DNA of 64,000 nt. Origin: Clostridia bacterium (GTDB taxonomy: Bacteria; Bacillota; Clostridia; Oscillospirales; CAG-272). A program made the translations under genes and the position numbers. The DNA lies in assembly GCA_017502915.1 (NCBI GenBank), contig JAFVUB010000003.1, positions 124,001 through 188,000 on the forward strand. The letters run 5' to 3'. Below are positions 31,764 to 40,269 of this stretch, in pieces. The notes under the pieces were generated by a model. It made no database searches and was not told the DNA's origin. It was given only the letters and a program-made list of their open reading frames with translations. Within the stretch, counting starts at the first letter, position 1. Each line of letters begins with the position of its first letter.

Positions 31764-32447
31764 TTACTCCGTATAGCTCGGCGCTTTTCCGAGCTGAACA
31801 TAATAGAAATCTTTGAAGCGGGCGGCTATCTCACGAACGTCTCGCAAAAACTGACCGCCGTAGCTTCTCAGGTCTGACGGAACTCCGCAGACCCGAATGC
31901 CGTTTTTATCGGCAATATATATCGCGCGGCTGAGGTGATATTCCTGTGTTACCGCAACTATGCTTCTCATTTTGAAGACTTTTTTAGCACGAACGATACT
32001 GTCATAGGTAGAAAGACCGTAGGGATCCTCGAGTATATCCTCACGCGGAACGCCCGCGTCGATCGCATACTGCACCATGACCGAGACCTCGTCGTAGTCG
32101 TCGTGTTCACCGTCTCCGCTCATAAGGATCTTGGGCGCAATACCGGCAAAATAGAGGTCGATACCCGTCTCAAGTCTGTCCTCGAGCATATCGCTGGGAA
32201 CGCCGTCACGAACCTTAGCTCCGAAAACGACGATACAGTCGTACTTTCCCGACGGCGCGTCGGTTATCTTATCTGCCGAATAAGCCTTGACCGAGCAGCT
32301 GACGGCGAACACTCCGACAGCGAAAAGAAGCACCGCCGTGCAAAGCACCAGCGCCGTTCTTGTTAAAACGGTGACGACCGTCTCTCGGCTCGGCTTTTTG
32401 AAGCGCTCCCTTAGCAGTTCAACGAATTTAGACCAATATTCTTTCAT
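31764..32447 (-). CDS. DUF218 (YdcF/SanA/ElyC-like) membrane-anchored protein
   Basis: This 227-residue protein has a ~28-residue cytoplasmic tail, one membrane helix (~29-53) and a DUF218 domain. YDCIVVFGAKVRDGVPSDMLEDRLETGIDLY, SGDGEHDDYDEV, YGLSTYDSIVRAKKVF and VTQEYHLSRAIYIA parts match SanA/YdcF proteins. These are linked to envelope integrity; the biochemical activity is not settled. ATGA overlap with mrp upstream. Confidence 0.9.
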   Translation of the reverse strand: MKEYWSKFVELLRERFKKPSRETVVTVLTRTALVLCTAVLLFAVGVFAVSCSVKAYSADKITDAPSGKYDCIVVFGAKVRDGVPSDMLEDRLETGIDLYFAGIAPKILMSGDGEHDDYDEVSVMVQYAIDAGVPREDILEDPYGLSTYDSIVRAKKVFKMRSIVAVTQEYHLSRAIYIADKNGIRVCGVPSDLRSYGGQFLRDVREIAARFKDFYYVQLGKAPSYTE

Positions 32448-33274
32448 TTCGAGGTCTTTTCGAGGATCTTATCAACCGCCGCGTCAAGATAATCGTTTTC
32501 CATAAGCTCTATCATGCCGCGGTCAACGAGGGCGGCGAGCTTGGGATCGATGGTAAGTCTTCCGAGCAGATCGTAGCCAAATCTCTCGGCAACCTCCTCG
32601 ATGTGGCTGTCTCCGTAGATCTTATATTCCTTGCCGCAATCGGGGCACTTGAAATAGCTCATATTCTCAACCAGACCGAGAACCGGAACGTTCATCATCT
32701 GAGCCATATTCGCCGCCTTTTCGACTATCATCGAAACGAGCTCCTGCGGGCTTGCAACGATGATTATTCCATCGAGCGGAATGGTCTGGAAAACGGTCAG
32801 CGGAACGTCGCCCGTTCCGGGGGGGCAGTCGACGAACATATACTCAACGCCGTCCCAGATGACGTTCTGCCAGAACTGCTTGACCGTTCCGGCGATGACC
32901 GGTCCGCGCCAGATGACGGGGGTCGTCTCGTTCGGGAGAAGCAGGTTGGTTGACATAATATCTATTCCCGTCGTGCTTCTCGCCGGGAACATTCCGCGCT
33001 CGTCGCCCTCAACGCCCGACGAGATTCCGAACGCCTTGGGAATGGACGGTCCGGTTATATCGGCGTCAAGTATTGCGGCGTGCTTTTCTCGTCTCTGCAT
33101 AAGAACTGCCAGCATAGAGGTGACCAGCGATTTACCTACGCCTCCCTTTCCGCTGACAACGCCAATGACGTGCTTGACGCTGCTGAATTCATTTAAGGGC
33201 TCGATGAGGCTCTCGGGCTTTCTCGATGCGCAATCCGACTTACAAGTCGAACAGTTGTGTGTACATTCTGACAT
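32444..33274 (-). CDS. mrp: Mrp/NBP35-type P-loop ATPase (Fe-S carrier)
   Basis: The start is ATG 33274 (AAAGGAG upstream), giving 276 residues. An N-terminal Cys-rich stretch (CTHNCSTCKSDC) precedes the deviant Walker A GKGGVGKS, then DADITGPSIPKAFG, DCPPGTGD and the CPDC pair near residue 210 that binds a bridging Fe-S cluster in the family. It is first in the operon, behind a promoter at 33316-33344. Role: Fe-S cluster delivery; the clients could include the Fe-S-rich oxidoreductases at 56352-60700 (inference). Confidence 0.95.
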   Translation of the reverse strand: MSECTHNCSTCKSDCASRKPESLIEPLNEFSSVKHVIGVVSGKGGVGKSLVTSMLAVLMQRREKHAAILDADITGPSIPKAFGISSGVEGDERGMFPARSTTGIDIMSTNLLLPNETTPVIWRGPVIAGTVKQFWQNVIWDGVEYMFVDCPPGTGDVPLTVFQTIPLDGIIIVASPQELVSMIVEKAANMAQMMNVPVLGLVENMSYFKCPDCGKEYKIYGDSHIEEVAERFGYDLLGRLTIDPKLAALVDRGMIELMENDYLDAAVDKILEKTSK

Positions 33275-33315
33275 TTTTATATCTCCTTTTAACATTTGAG
33301 CAAATTAGCCATATT

Positions 33316-33344
33316 ATTATACACCTTTACACACTATTTTTCAA
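33316..33344 (-). promoter_or_regulatory. Sigma-A promoter of the mrp-to-folD operon
   Basis: On the minus strand it reads TTGAAA, 17 bp, TATAAT. No internal terminator was seen down to folD. Confidence 0.8.
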
Positions 33345-33399
33345 GCGATTTGAGAAAATTCAGTAAATGTTCAATTATTTAACCGTTACCCCTTGAAAT

Positions 33400-33428
33400 T
33401 TGACAAAAATCGGTTTATACTATATGCT
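33400..33428 (+). promoter_or_regulatory. Sigma-A promoter for gpmI
   Basis: It reads TTGACA, 17 bp, TATGCT. It diverges from the mrp promoter. Confidence 0.65.
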
Positions 33429-33470
33429 GTATGATTATGTCAAATTATTTCTCAAGAGAGGTAACTTATT

Positions 33471-35117
33471 ATGGTTAAGAAACTCGAAAATCTCAAAGGG
33501 TTCGCCGGTGTTGAAGGTCCGGTGCTTACTATCGTTATGGACGGCGTCGGACTCGCTCCCGCCGGTGAGGGCAACGCCGTTGAGCGCGCCGTCACTCCCA
33601 CTCTCGATATGCTTATGAAAAACTATCCCACCGTCAGCCTCAAGGCTCACGGAACTGCCGTAGGTCTCCCCTCGGACGACGATATGGGTAACTCCGAGGT
33701 CGGTCACAACGCCCTCGGCGCAGGACAGGTCTTCGCTCAGGGCGCAAAGCTCGTTTCTCAGTCGATCGAGAACGGCAGTATGTTCGCCTCCGAGACCTGG
33801 AAGGCTCTGACCGAAAACGTCAAGACCTCGGGAACGCTTCACTTCCTCGGACTTTTCTCGGACGGTAACGTTCACTCTCACATAGATCACCTCAAGGCAA
33901 TGATCGTAAAGGCAAAGGACGAGGGCGTCAAGTGCGTTCGCGTTCATATCCTGCTTGACGGCCGTGACGTTGGCGAGACCTCGGCTCTCGATTACATCCT
34001 TCCCTTCGAGGACTTTATGTCAGAGCTTCGCTCGGACGATTTCGATATCAAGATCGCATCGGGCGGCGGACGCATGAAGATCACTATGGACCGTTACGAG
34101 GCTGACTGGAGCATGGTCGAGCGCGGCTGGCACACCCACGTTCTCGGAAACGGAGAGCAGTTTGCATCGGCTGCCGAGGCAGTACAATCCTATCGTGACC
34201 GCTTCCACGTTATAGATCAGGACCTTCCCCCCTTCGTTATTGCCGAGAACGGCGAGCCGATCGGTAAGATCGTTGACGGCGACAGCGTTATCTTCTTCAA
34301 CTTCCGCGGCGACCGCTCTATCGAGATATCGAAGACGTTTGACAGCGAGGAGTTCACTCAGTTTGACCGTGTTGTAGCTCCCAAGGTCGTTTACGCCGGT
34401 ATGCTTGAGTACGACGGCGATACTCACATCCCCTCGCGCTTCCTCGTTTCTCCCCCCACCATCAGCAACACTATGAGCGAATATCTCTGCGCCAGCGGAG
34501 TTGCCGAGCTTGCTATCTCCGAGACCCAGAAGTACGGTCACGTCACCTATTTCTGGAACGGAAACAACTCGGGCAAGTTCTCGGAGGAGCTTGAGACCTA
34601 TATCGAGATCAAATCGGACGTCGTTCCCTTCGAGCAACGCCCCTGGATGAAGTGCGCCGACATCACCGACAAACTGATCGAATGCCTGCGCTCCGGCAAG
34701 TACCGCTATCTGCGCGTCAACTTCCCGAACGGAGACATGGTCGGTCACACCGGCAACCTCTGCGCCACCATCTGCTCGATGGAGGCTCTTGATCTTCAGC
34801 TCTCGCGCATCCTTCCCGTCATAGACGAGCTTCACGGCGCCGCCATTATAACGGCAGACCACGGTAACGCCGACGAGATGTACGAGACCGACAAGAAGAC
34901 CGGCGCCCCCAAGGCAAACAAGGACGGCTCCTTCAAGTCCAAGACCAGCCACACCCTTAACCCCGTTCCCTGCATCATTTACGATAACTTCAGTGCCGAT
35001 AAGTACAGCGTCAAGTCGGGAAGCTTCGGCCTTTCCAACGTTGCCGCGACCACCGTTAACCTTCTCGGATACGAAGCCCCCGAAATGTGGGACGAGTCTG
35101 TAATTGAGGTAGAATAA
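33471..35117 (+). CDS. gpmI: 2,3-bisphosphoglycerate-independent phosphoglycerate mutase
   Basis: GpmI interconverts 3- and 2-phosphoglycerate in glycolysis, using a Mn-dependent phosphoserine intermediate. This 548-residue protein has the metal-binding MDGVG start, the catalytic serine motif DMGNSEVGHNALGAG, DGRDVGETSAL, the metal block ITADHGNADEM and NPVPCIIYD near the end. It is ~35 residues longer than usual because of an N-terminal extension and small insertions. AGAGAGG precedes the ATG. The PHP gene follows after 1 bp. Confidence 0.97.
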   Translation: MVKKLENLKGFAGVEGPVLTIVMDGVGLAPAGEGNAVERAVTPTLDMLMKNYPTVSLKAHGTAVGLPSDDDMGNSEVGHNALGAGQVFAQGAKLVSQSIENGSMFASETWKALTENVKTSGTLHFLGLFSDGNVHSHIDHLKAMIVKAKDEGVKCVRVHILLDGRDVGETSALDYILPFEDFMSELRSDDFDIKIASGGGRMKITMDRYEADWSMVERGWHTHVLGNGEQFASAAEAVQSYRDRFHVIDQDLPPFVIAENGEPIGKIVDGDSVIFFNFRGDRSIEISKTFDSEEFTQFDRVVAPKVVYAGMLEYDGDTHIPSRFLVSPPTISNTMSEYLCASGVAELAISETQKYGHVTYFWNGNNSGKFSEELETYIEIKSDVVPFEQRPWMKCADITDKLIECLRSGKYRYLRVNFPNGDMVGHTGNLCATICSMEALDLQLSRILPVIDELHGAAIITADHGNADEMYETDKKTGAPKANKDGSFKSKTSHTLNPVPCIIYDNFSADKYSVKSGSFGLSNVAATTVNLLGYEAPEMWDESVIEVE

Positions 35118-35118
35118 A

Positions 35119-35826
35119 TTGTCATATTTAACCGAGCTCCACTGTCACACCGGCGAGGTTAGCAACTGCGCCGGTGCGACGGCGGAGTTTGTCGTCGATA
35201 AATACGTCGAGTCGGGTTACGACACGCTGGTCATAACAAACCATCTCAGCAGATATACCTTTAACGGATACCGCAAAAAATATCGCGGAGGCCCGTCCTG
35301 GGACGAGAAGCTCGACTTTTATATGAACGGCTTTAACGCTGTCTGTCGCTTGGGCAAGCGTCGTATAAACGTCATCTTGGGAGTTGAGCTCCGCCTCAAC
35401 ACCGATGAAAACGACTATCTCATTTACGGAGTTGACGAGGTGTTTTTGCGCTCAAACCCCGATATTCTGGACATCAGTCTCAAAGAACTCGGCGAGCGCG
35501 TTCACGGTGTGGGCGGTATGCTTTTTCAGGCGCACCCCTTCCGCAACGATATGAAGGTCGTTCGTCCCGAGTATCTTGACGGAATTGAGACCTTTAACGG
35601 TCACAACACGCAGCTTTCTCGCAACGAGATCGCCCTGTCTTGGGCAGAGATGTTCGGACTGCAGGAGGTATCGGGCAGTGATTTCCACGATCCTCACCAT
35701 ATCCCACTTGGCGGCATTCTGACCGATGAGCCGATAACCGATATGAACAGTCTTATGTCCGCGCTCAAAAGCGGTAATTATACCCCTATGCATCGAGGAA
35801 AAGACCCGAAATCGCTGTTAGGATAA
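35119..35826 (+). CDS. PHP-domain phosphoesterase
   Basis: This 235-residue protein starts with TTG 35119; GAGGT lies 8 nt upstream inside the gpmI end, and the first residues give the essential PHP motif ELHCHTGE. Later metal-site motifs are ITNHLS, GVELRLN, QAHPFR and GSDFHDPHH. Such stand-alone PHP proteins are metal-dependent phosphoesterases; the substrate is unknown. It is cotranscribed with gpmI. Confidence 0.88.
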   Translation: MSYLTELHCHTGEVSNCAGATAEFVVDKYVESGYDTLVITNHLSRYTFNGYRKKYRGGPSWDEKLDFYMNGFNAVCRLGKRRINVILGVELRLNTDENDYLIYGVDEVFLRSNPDILDISLKELGERVHGVGGMLFQAHPFRNDMKVVRPEYLDGIETFNGHNTQLSRNEIALSWAEMFGLQEVSGSDFHDPHHIPLGGILTDEPITDMNSLMSALKSGNYTPMHRGKDPKSLLG

Positions 35827-35856
35827 GTTATATAACACGAAAGGACGTATTTCTCT

Positions 35857-36873
35857 ATGACCATTGACGCCATTAAAAGCGAGATCGCAAAGCGTCTTCG
35901 CGAGGTTCGCTCGGATTCGCTTGAGTTTGCCGACAGTGAGCATTTTTCCGATCTCAGACGCTTGACCGCCGATGCGCTCGGAGACGTATCCGCCGCTATG
36001 ACGGTAGAGGAGCTTGAGGAGATAGACGGACTTTTGGTCAAGATAGAAAAATGCTGGAATCTTTGCAAGGAAGAGACTCTCGGCGAGGGATCGGACGACG
36101 TACTGTTTGATTTCGATTTCGAGCTCGACGATGACGAGTCGCAGGATGATGAGCCCGAAAAAAGCGACGAGCCGTCAGAGCCTCGTCAGGACATATCCTC
36201 GGACGTCAAAAAGCTCGAATCACTTTTCGATAAGCTCGACGGTACGGGCGGTAAGTTCAACGACCTCCGTCTTCGCTCTCTTTTCAAGCGTTCGGTCTCC
36301 GAGCTGGAGAGGGCAAACGACCGTCCGTCCCTCTCGATAGCCAGAAATCGCTATATTCGACGCTTTGAAAAGCTTGATTCGTCTATTCGTCGCCGCAACG
36401 ATAATATTGCGGCAAAGCCCGATTTTGATGCCAAGCATCCTCCGGTAAGTCTCCGTCTACCCAACGTTGCGCGTCTCGTATTCGGAACGGTAGTCTTCGT
36501 CACGGCAGCCGTTTACGGCATCATTACCGCCACATCGAACCAAAACAGCTTTTATCTTTGGGACGAATGGGTATACGGCGTTGCAGGTGCGGGGCTCGTT
36601 TATCTGGTTCTGGGATTGGTTTACCAACTCGTATCCTGCGTAAAAAGCACCGCTGCGGTCCGTCGCATGAGCTTTTTCCGTTTGCTTCTCTCCCCGCTCG
36701 CTCTCGCGGGAGCCATCGCTCTGGGAAGCTTCCTTCCCCAGCTTGGTCTGCTTGGCTCTCTTATCGCGGCGTCTCCCTTGATGCTCGGCGGTATCGGCGT
36801 TTATATCGCCTACCGTTTGAAGCTCAAAATGATAGTTAAACGAAAGCATCGCAAGGTCAAAAAAACCAAATAA
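35857..36873 (+). CDS. Unknown protein: acidic N-half, C-terminal membrane helices
   Basis: This 338-residue protein has GAAAGGA before the ATG and lies 31 bp after the PHP gene. Residues ~1-200 are charged, with a low-complexity acidic region (~85-115, DDDESQDDEPEK). About four membrane helices follow (~205-325), then a basic tail (KRKHRKVKKTK). I recognise no family. The charge asymmetry suggests a cytoplasmic N-half. A strong terminator overlaps the stop codon. Confidence 0.75.
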   Translation: MTIDAIKSEIAKRLREVRSDSLEFADSEHFSDLRRLTADALGDVSAAMTVEELEEIDGLLVKIEKCWNLCKEETLGEGSDDVLFDFDFELDDDESQDDEPEKSDEPSEPRQDISSDVKKLESLFDKLDGTGGKFNDLRLRSLFKRSVSELERANDRPSLSIARNRYIRRFEKLDSSIRRRNDNIAAKPDFDAKHPPVSLRLPNVARLVFGTVVFVTAAVYGIITATSNQNSFYLWDEWVYGVAGAGLVYLVLGLVYQLVSCVKSTAAVRRMSFFRLLLSPLALAGAIALGSFLPQLGLLGSLIAASPLMLGGIGVYIAYRLKLKMIVKRKHRKVKKTK

Positions 36874-36911
36874 AAAACAGTACAGCCACCTCGGTGGCTG
36901 TACTGTTTTTT
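36872..36911. terminator. Bidirectional terminator between the membrane-protein gene and recG
   Basis: A ~19-bp stem AAAAAACAGTACAGCCACC with its complement and a 2-nt centre; T-runs on both strands. Confidence 0.93.
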
Positions 36912-39055
36912 CAGTTGAGCGTATCGTCGTCAAGGCTGAACATCGACTGAACGCGGGATGCAAGCTCGGGATGCGCGCCAAGCTCGGGGTCGTCTTCAAG
37001 CAGCTTCTTTGCCGCCGAAAACGCCGACGAAAGAACTCCGGCGTCATCGCAAAGATCGGCAAGCTTGAATTTAACGCCTCCGCTTTGGCGAATGGTTTCG
37101 TCCTCTCCTCCACGCAAAAAATCTCCGGGGCCGCGCATAGCAAGATCTCTCTCGGCTATGGCAAATCCGTCGTAGCATTCGTGCATCGTGTCAAGTCGCT
37201 GTCTCGCCGTTTCGCCGCACTGAGAGATATCGTCTCCGCCGTATACGAGTATACAGTATGACTTGCGGTTACCGCGCCCCACGCGTCCGCGAAGCTGGTG
37301 AAGCTGTGAAAGTCCGAACCTCTCGGCATTCTCAACTATCATAAGGCAGGCGTTCGGAACGTTGACTCCGACCTCAATAACAGTCGTTGACACAAGTATA
37401 TGCGTTTTCCCCTCCGAGAAGCGCTTCATAACGGCATCCTTTTCCTTGCTCTTCAGCTTGCCGTGAACGAACTCGACCTTGTATTCGGGGAATTTTTGCC
37501 GTATCTCCTCGGCAAACTGAACGGCTGCTTTAAGCGGCGGCGCCGTATCCGGCAGGATACCGTCCTCGGCAAGCGACGAAAGCTCGACCTCATCGGCGGC
37601 GGTCTCTCTTTCCTCAACCGCAGGACAGACGATATATACCTGACCGCCCTCGTCGATATTCTTGCGGATAAATCCGTCAAGCCTTGCTCGATAGCTGCCG
37701 TCGACCGCGAAGGTATCGACTCGCTTACGTCCGGGCGGCATTTCGTCTATGACCGACATATCGAGGTCTCCGTAAAGCGCGAGCGCCAGCGAGCGCGGTA
37801 TCGGCGTTGCACTCATAACGAGCAGATGCGCTCTGCCTCCCTTTCCGGCAAGCGCGGCGCGTTGAAGCACGCCGAAGCGGTGCTGCTCGTCGGTCACGAT
37901 GACTCCGGGCTCGGCAAACTCGACCCCGTCCGAGAGCAGAGCCTGTGTTCCGATAACTATACGCAGCTCGCCCGACGCCAGCGCCGCCTTCAGCTTTTCC
38001 TTTTTGGACGGCGTGGCGGCACCGATCAAAAGGTCGCAGGATATACCAAGTGACTTGAACATCGGCTCAAGGTCGGCAAAATGCTGTCTTGCAAGTATTT
38101 CGGTGGGCGCCATGAACGCCGCCTGACGTCCGCTCTGAACGGCAATAAGCATAGCCGCCGCCGCGCAGACCGTCTTACCGCTTCCAACGTCTCCGACGAC
38201 TATACGGTTCATGGGACAGTCGGTCGCCATATCCCGACGAATGTCGTCTATAACTCGGCTCTGAGCGCCGGTCAAGGGAAACGGCAGCTGTCTGAGGAGC
38301 GGCGTTATATCTCCCTTGTCGCACACAGGTGCGCCCGAGCGGCGAATACGCTTACGTGTCACCGAAATTCCGAGCGCAAAGGTAAAGAACTCGTCAAAAA
38401 TGAGTCGTTTTTTTGCGGCGGCAAGAGAACGGTAGTTTTCGGGGGCGTGTATGTTCTTAAGAGCAAAATTCTTGGTGCAAAGACCGTACTCGATACGTAT
38501 GGCGTTAGGCAGGTCGTCTGGTATCTCGGAGCCGCAAAGCGCCATAGCCTGCTCTATGTTTTCGCTTATCTGCTTCTGGGTGAGCCCCTCCGAAAGTCGA
38601 TAGACGGGCAAGAGGTCTCGCAGGGGTCTGTCGTCATACCACGGCTCGAAGGCGGGCGAGGACATTGCGAAGCGTCTGCCCACTCTCTCGACCTTTCCCC
38701 AGAAACGGAAGGTGGAACCCAGCACAAACTTATCCTTCAGATAGTCCTGATTGAAAAAGGTTATCTCGGCAGTTCCGCTGTCATCGTAGGCTCGAAATTT
38801 AAGCATAGACATATGCCGCGCGCGCAGACGGACACCCTTCGGCTCGGTGGCGACCGTGAGGATAACCGAATGCTTGATATCGGGATCGCTTATTTCGTCG
38901 AGAAGCTCAACGTTTCCTCGGTTCTCGTAGGCTCGGGGGTAATTGCAAAGAAGATCACCGACGTTGGCAATGCCCTGCTTGGCATACGACTGCGCCTTGA
39001 CCGGCCCGACGCCTCTGAGCTTTGTTATCGGAGTCTCAAGAATATTGATCGCCAT
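36911..39055 (-). CDS. recG: ATP-dependent DNA helicase RecG
   Basis: RecG reverses stalled forks and branch-migrates Holliday junctions. This 714-residue protein has an N-terminal HhH-like start (RGVGPVKAQSYAKQGI), an OB wedge domain (~60-150), Walker A GDVGSGKTV, the DEQH box (TDEQHRFGVLQR), SATPIPRSLAL, and helicase C motifs with VIEVGVNVPNA and QLRGRVGRG. GGAGG precedes the ATG. It is separated from the LRR gene by a terminator, with no obvious own promoter seen in the ~70-bp gap. Confidence 0.97.
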   Translation of the reverse strand: MAINILETPITKLRGVGPVKAQSYAKQGIANVGDLLCNYPRAYENRGNVELLDEISDPDIKHSVILTVATEPKGVRLRARHMSMLKFRAYDDSGTAEITFFNQDYLKDKFVLGSTFRFWGKVERVGRRFAMSSPAFEPWYDDRPLRDLLPVYRLSEGLTQKQISENIEQAMALCGSEIPDDLPNAIRIEYGLCTKNFALKNIHAPENYRSLAAAKKRLIFDEFFTFALGISVTRKRIRRSGAPVCDKGDITPLLRQLPFPLTGAQSRVIDDIRRDMATDCPMNRIVVGDVGSGKTVCAAAAMLIAVQSGRQAAFMAPTEILARQHFADLEPMFKSLGISCDLLIGAATPSKKEKLKAALASGELRIVIGTQALLSDGVEFAEPGVIVTDEQHRFGVLQRAALAGKGGRAHLLVMSATPIPRSLALALYGDLDMSVIDEMPPGRKRVDTFAVDGSYRARLDGFIRKNIDEGGQVYIVCPAVEERETAADEVELSSLAEDGILPDTAPPLKAAVQFAEEIRQKFPEYKVEFVHGKLKSKEKDAVMKRFSEGKTHILVSTTVIEVGVNVPNACLMIVENAERFGLSQLHQLRGRVGRGNRKSYCILVYGGDDISQCGETARQRLDTMHECYDGFAIAERDLAMRGPGDFLRGGEDETIRQSGGVKFKLADLCDDAGVLSSAFSAAKKLLEDDPELGAHPELASRVQSMFSLDDDTLN

Positions 39056-39126
39056 ACTGCACCTCCTCTCCCTTTTTTCACTGTTATAATTATACTCCGC
39101 CCCCGTCTCTTTGTCAAGTTAAAAAG

Positions 39127-39153
39127 CCTGCCGCAGACTTTCTCTGCGGCAGG
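39127..39153 (-). terminator. Terminator after the LRR lipoprotein gene
   Basis: CCTGCCGCAGA pairs with TCTGCGGCAGG, followed on the minus strand by CTTTTTAAC. Confidence 0.88.
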
Positions 39154-39158
39154 TGCTT

Positions 39159-39920
39159 TTATTTTGCTGACTGCGAGGCAAAGCTTATCCCGATGGCGGT
39201 AAGCGTTGTGTTGTTCGCGCCGATCTTGACCTTTTCCCATTCGGACGGCGTGCCGTTGAAAACTATCTTTTTCAGGTCGTGGCAGTTGAGAAACGCCGCC
39301 GAGCAGATGCTTGAAATACCGCGACGGATCGTGTAGCTTTCCCCAGATTTTCCGGACGGATAAAGGATCAGAACGCTCTTGTCCTTGTTGAAAAGAACGC
39401 CGTCTATGCTGCAGTAGCTTTCGTTTGCGGGATCGACGTTGACCGCCGTCAGAGAGGCGCAGTTCGCAAAGGCGCACTCCCCGATGCTTTTGACGTCGGC
39501 GGGTATTTCGATGACCGAGACCGACGAGCCGTAAAAGGCGTAATCCCCGATGCGCGTCACAGTTTGCGGTATCTTCGCTCCCGTTAAGCTCTTGACGCCG
39601 ATAAAGGCGGAGTCGCCGATAGCTACCACCCGATCTCCTTCCGGGCTTTCATCGGGGATCAGGATCTCGCTGTCACTACAGCTCCCGAGCCCTATCAGCT
39701 CACAGCTTCCGTCGCCAAGGCTCTTAAATTGCAATCCTTGGGACGACATAGGCAACACGACCTGCACCGACGGATCGGTCGTCTCAACGCCGTCAAGCGC
39801 ACTGTCATTCGGTCCCTTTCCCGCCTGCGCCATACAGGCGGCGAGTGTCACCGCAAGACAGACGGCAAACACGATCGGCAGGCTCAGCAATACCGTCTTT
39901 TTCCAATTCAAATTTTCCAT
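39159..39920 (-). CDS. BspA-like leucine-rich-repeat lipoprotein
   Basis: ATG 39920 follows GGAGG. The 253-residue product has a lipoprotein signal peptide ending LAAC (C29). After ~75 residues comes a run of LRR_5-type repeats: VAIGDSAFIGVKSLTGAKIP, VTRIGDYAFYGSSVSVIEIP, VKSIGECAFANCASLTAVNV, then SSICSAAFLNCHDLKKIVF. Such proteins are surface-exposed and often mediate binding in gut bacteria; this one is short. It is monocistronic with its own promoter. Confidence 0.88.
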   Translation of the reverse strand: MENLNWKKTVLLSLPIVFAVCLAVTLAACMAQAGKGPNDSALDGVETTDPSVQVVLPMSSQGLQFKSLGDGSCELIGLGSCSDSEILIPDESPEGDRVVAIGDSAFIGVKSLTGAKIPQTVTRIGDYAFYGSSVSVIEIPADVKSIGECAFANCASLTAVNVDPANESYCSIDGVLFNKDKSVLILYPSGKSGESYTIRRGISSICSAAFLNCHDLKKIVFNGTPSEWEKVKIGANNTTLTAIGISFASQSAK

Positions 39921-39968
39921 ACTTCCTCCAAAATTCATATCCTAAAGTTTATCTTTCCCTCCGAAGAA

Positions 39969-39997
39969 ATATTACCATATTTTTACAAATATGTCAA
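39969..39997 (-). promoter_or_regulatory. Sigma-A promoter for the LRR lipoprotein
   Basis: On the minus strand it reads TTGACA, 17 bp, TAATAT. Confidence 0.65.
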
Positions 39998-40131
39998 TTA
40001 TATTCATTGGATTCGAGCCAAAAATCGTTCGACCCTTTTCGGGGTCTAACGGCAACGTGGCGCTATTTCCGACGGCAAGTACAAAAAGCTCAAAAATCTC
40101 GACCCGGGTGGCTCTAATTGCATAAAAATTC

Positions 40132-40160
40132 TTGACACTGCACAATAGTAATGATATAAT
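40132..40160 (+). promoter_or_regulatory. Sigma-A promoter for the MFS operon
   Basis: It reads TTGACA, 17 bp, TATAAT, giving a ~100-nt leader. The rest of the 39921-40269 gap holds only the divergent LRR promoter and the inverted repeats listed next. Confidence 0.85.
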
Positions 40161-40208
40161 ACATAAGAGTTTGTATGTTAAACCGTGTTGCAATAAATCG
40201 GCACGTTT

Positions 40209-40252
40209 TTGACATATACTAAAGATATGTCAACTGCGGCTCCTCCGCCGCA
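40209..40252 (+). promoter_or_regulatory. Two inverted repeats in the MFS leader
   Basis: TTGACATAT (40209-40217) and ATATGTCAA (40225-40233) form a perfect 9-bp inverted repeat with a 7-nt spacer. TGCGGC/GCCGCA (40235-40252) follows, with loop TCCTCC, which is complementary to the Shine-Dalgarno core. They could be a DNA operator, RNA hairpins controlling translation, or both. Confidence 0.5.
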
Positions 40253-40269
40253 CAAACGAAAGGAGAGTC

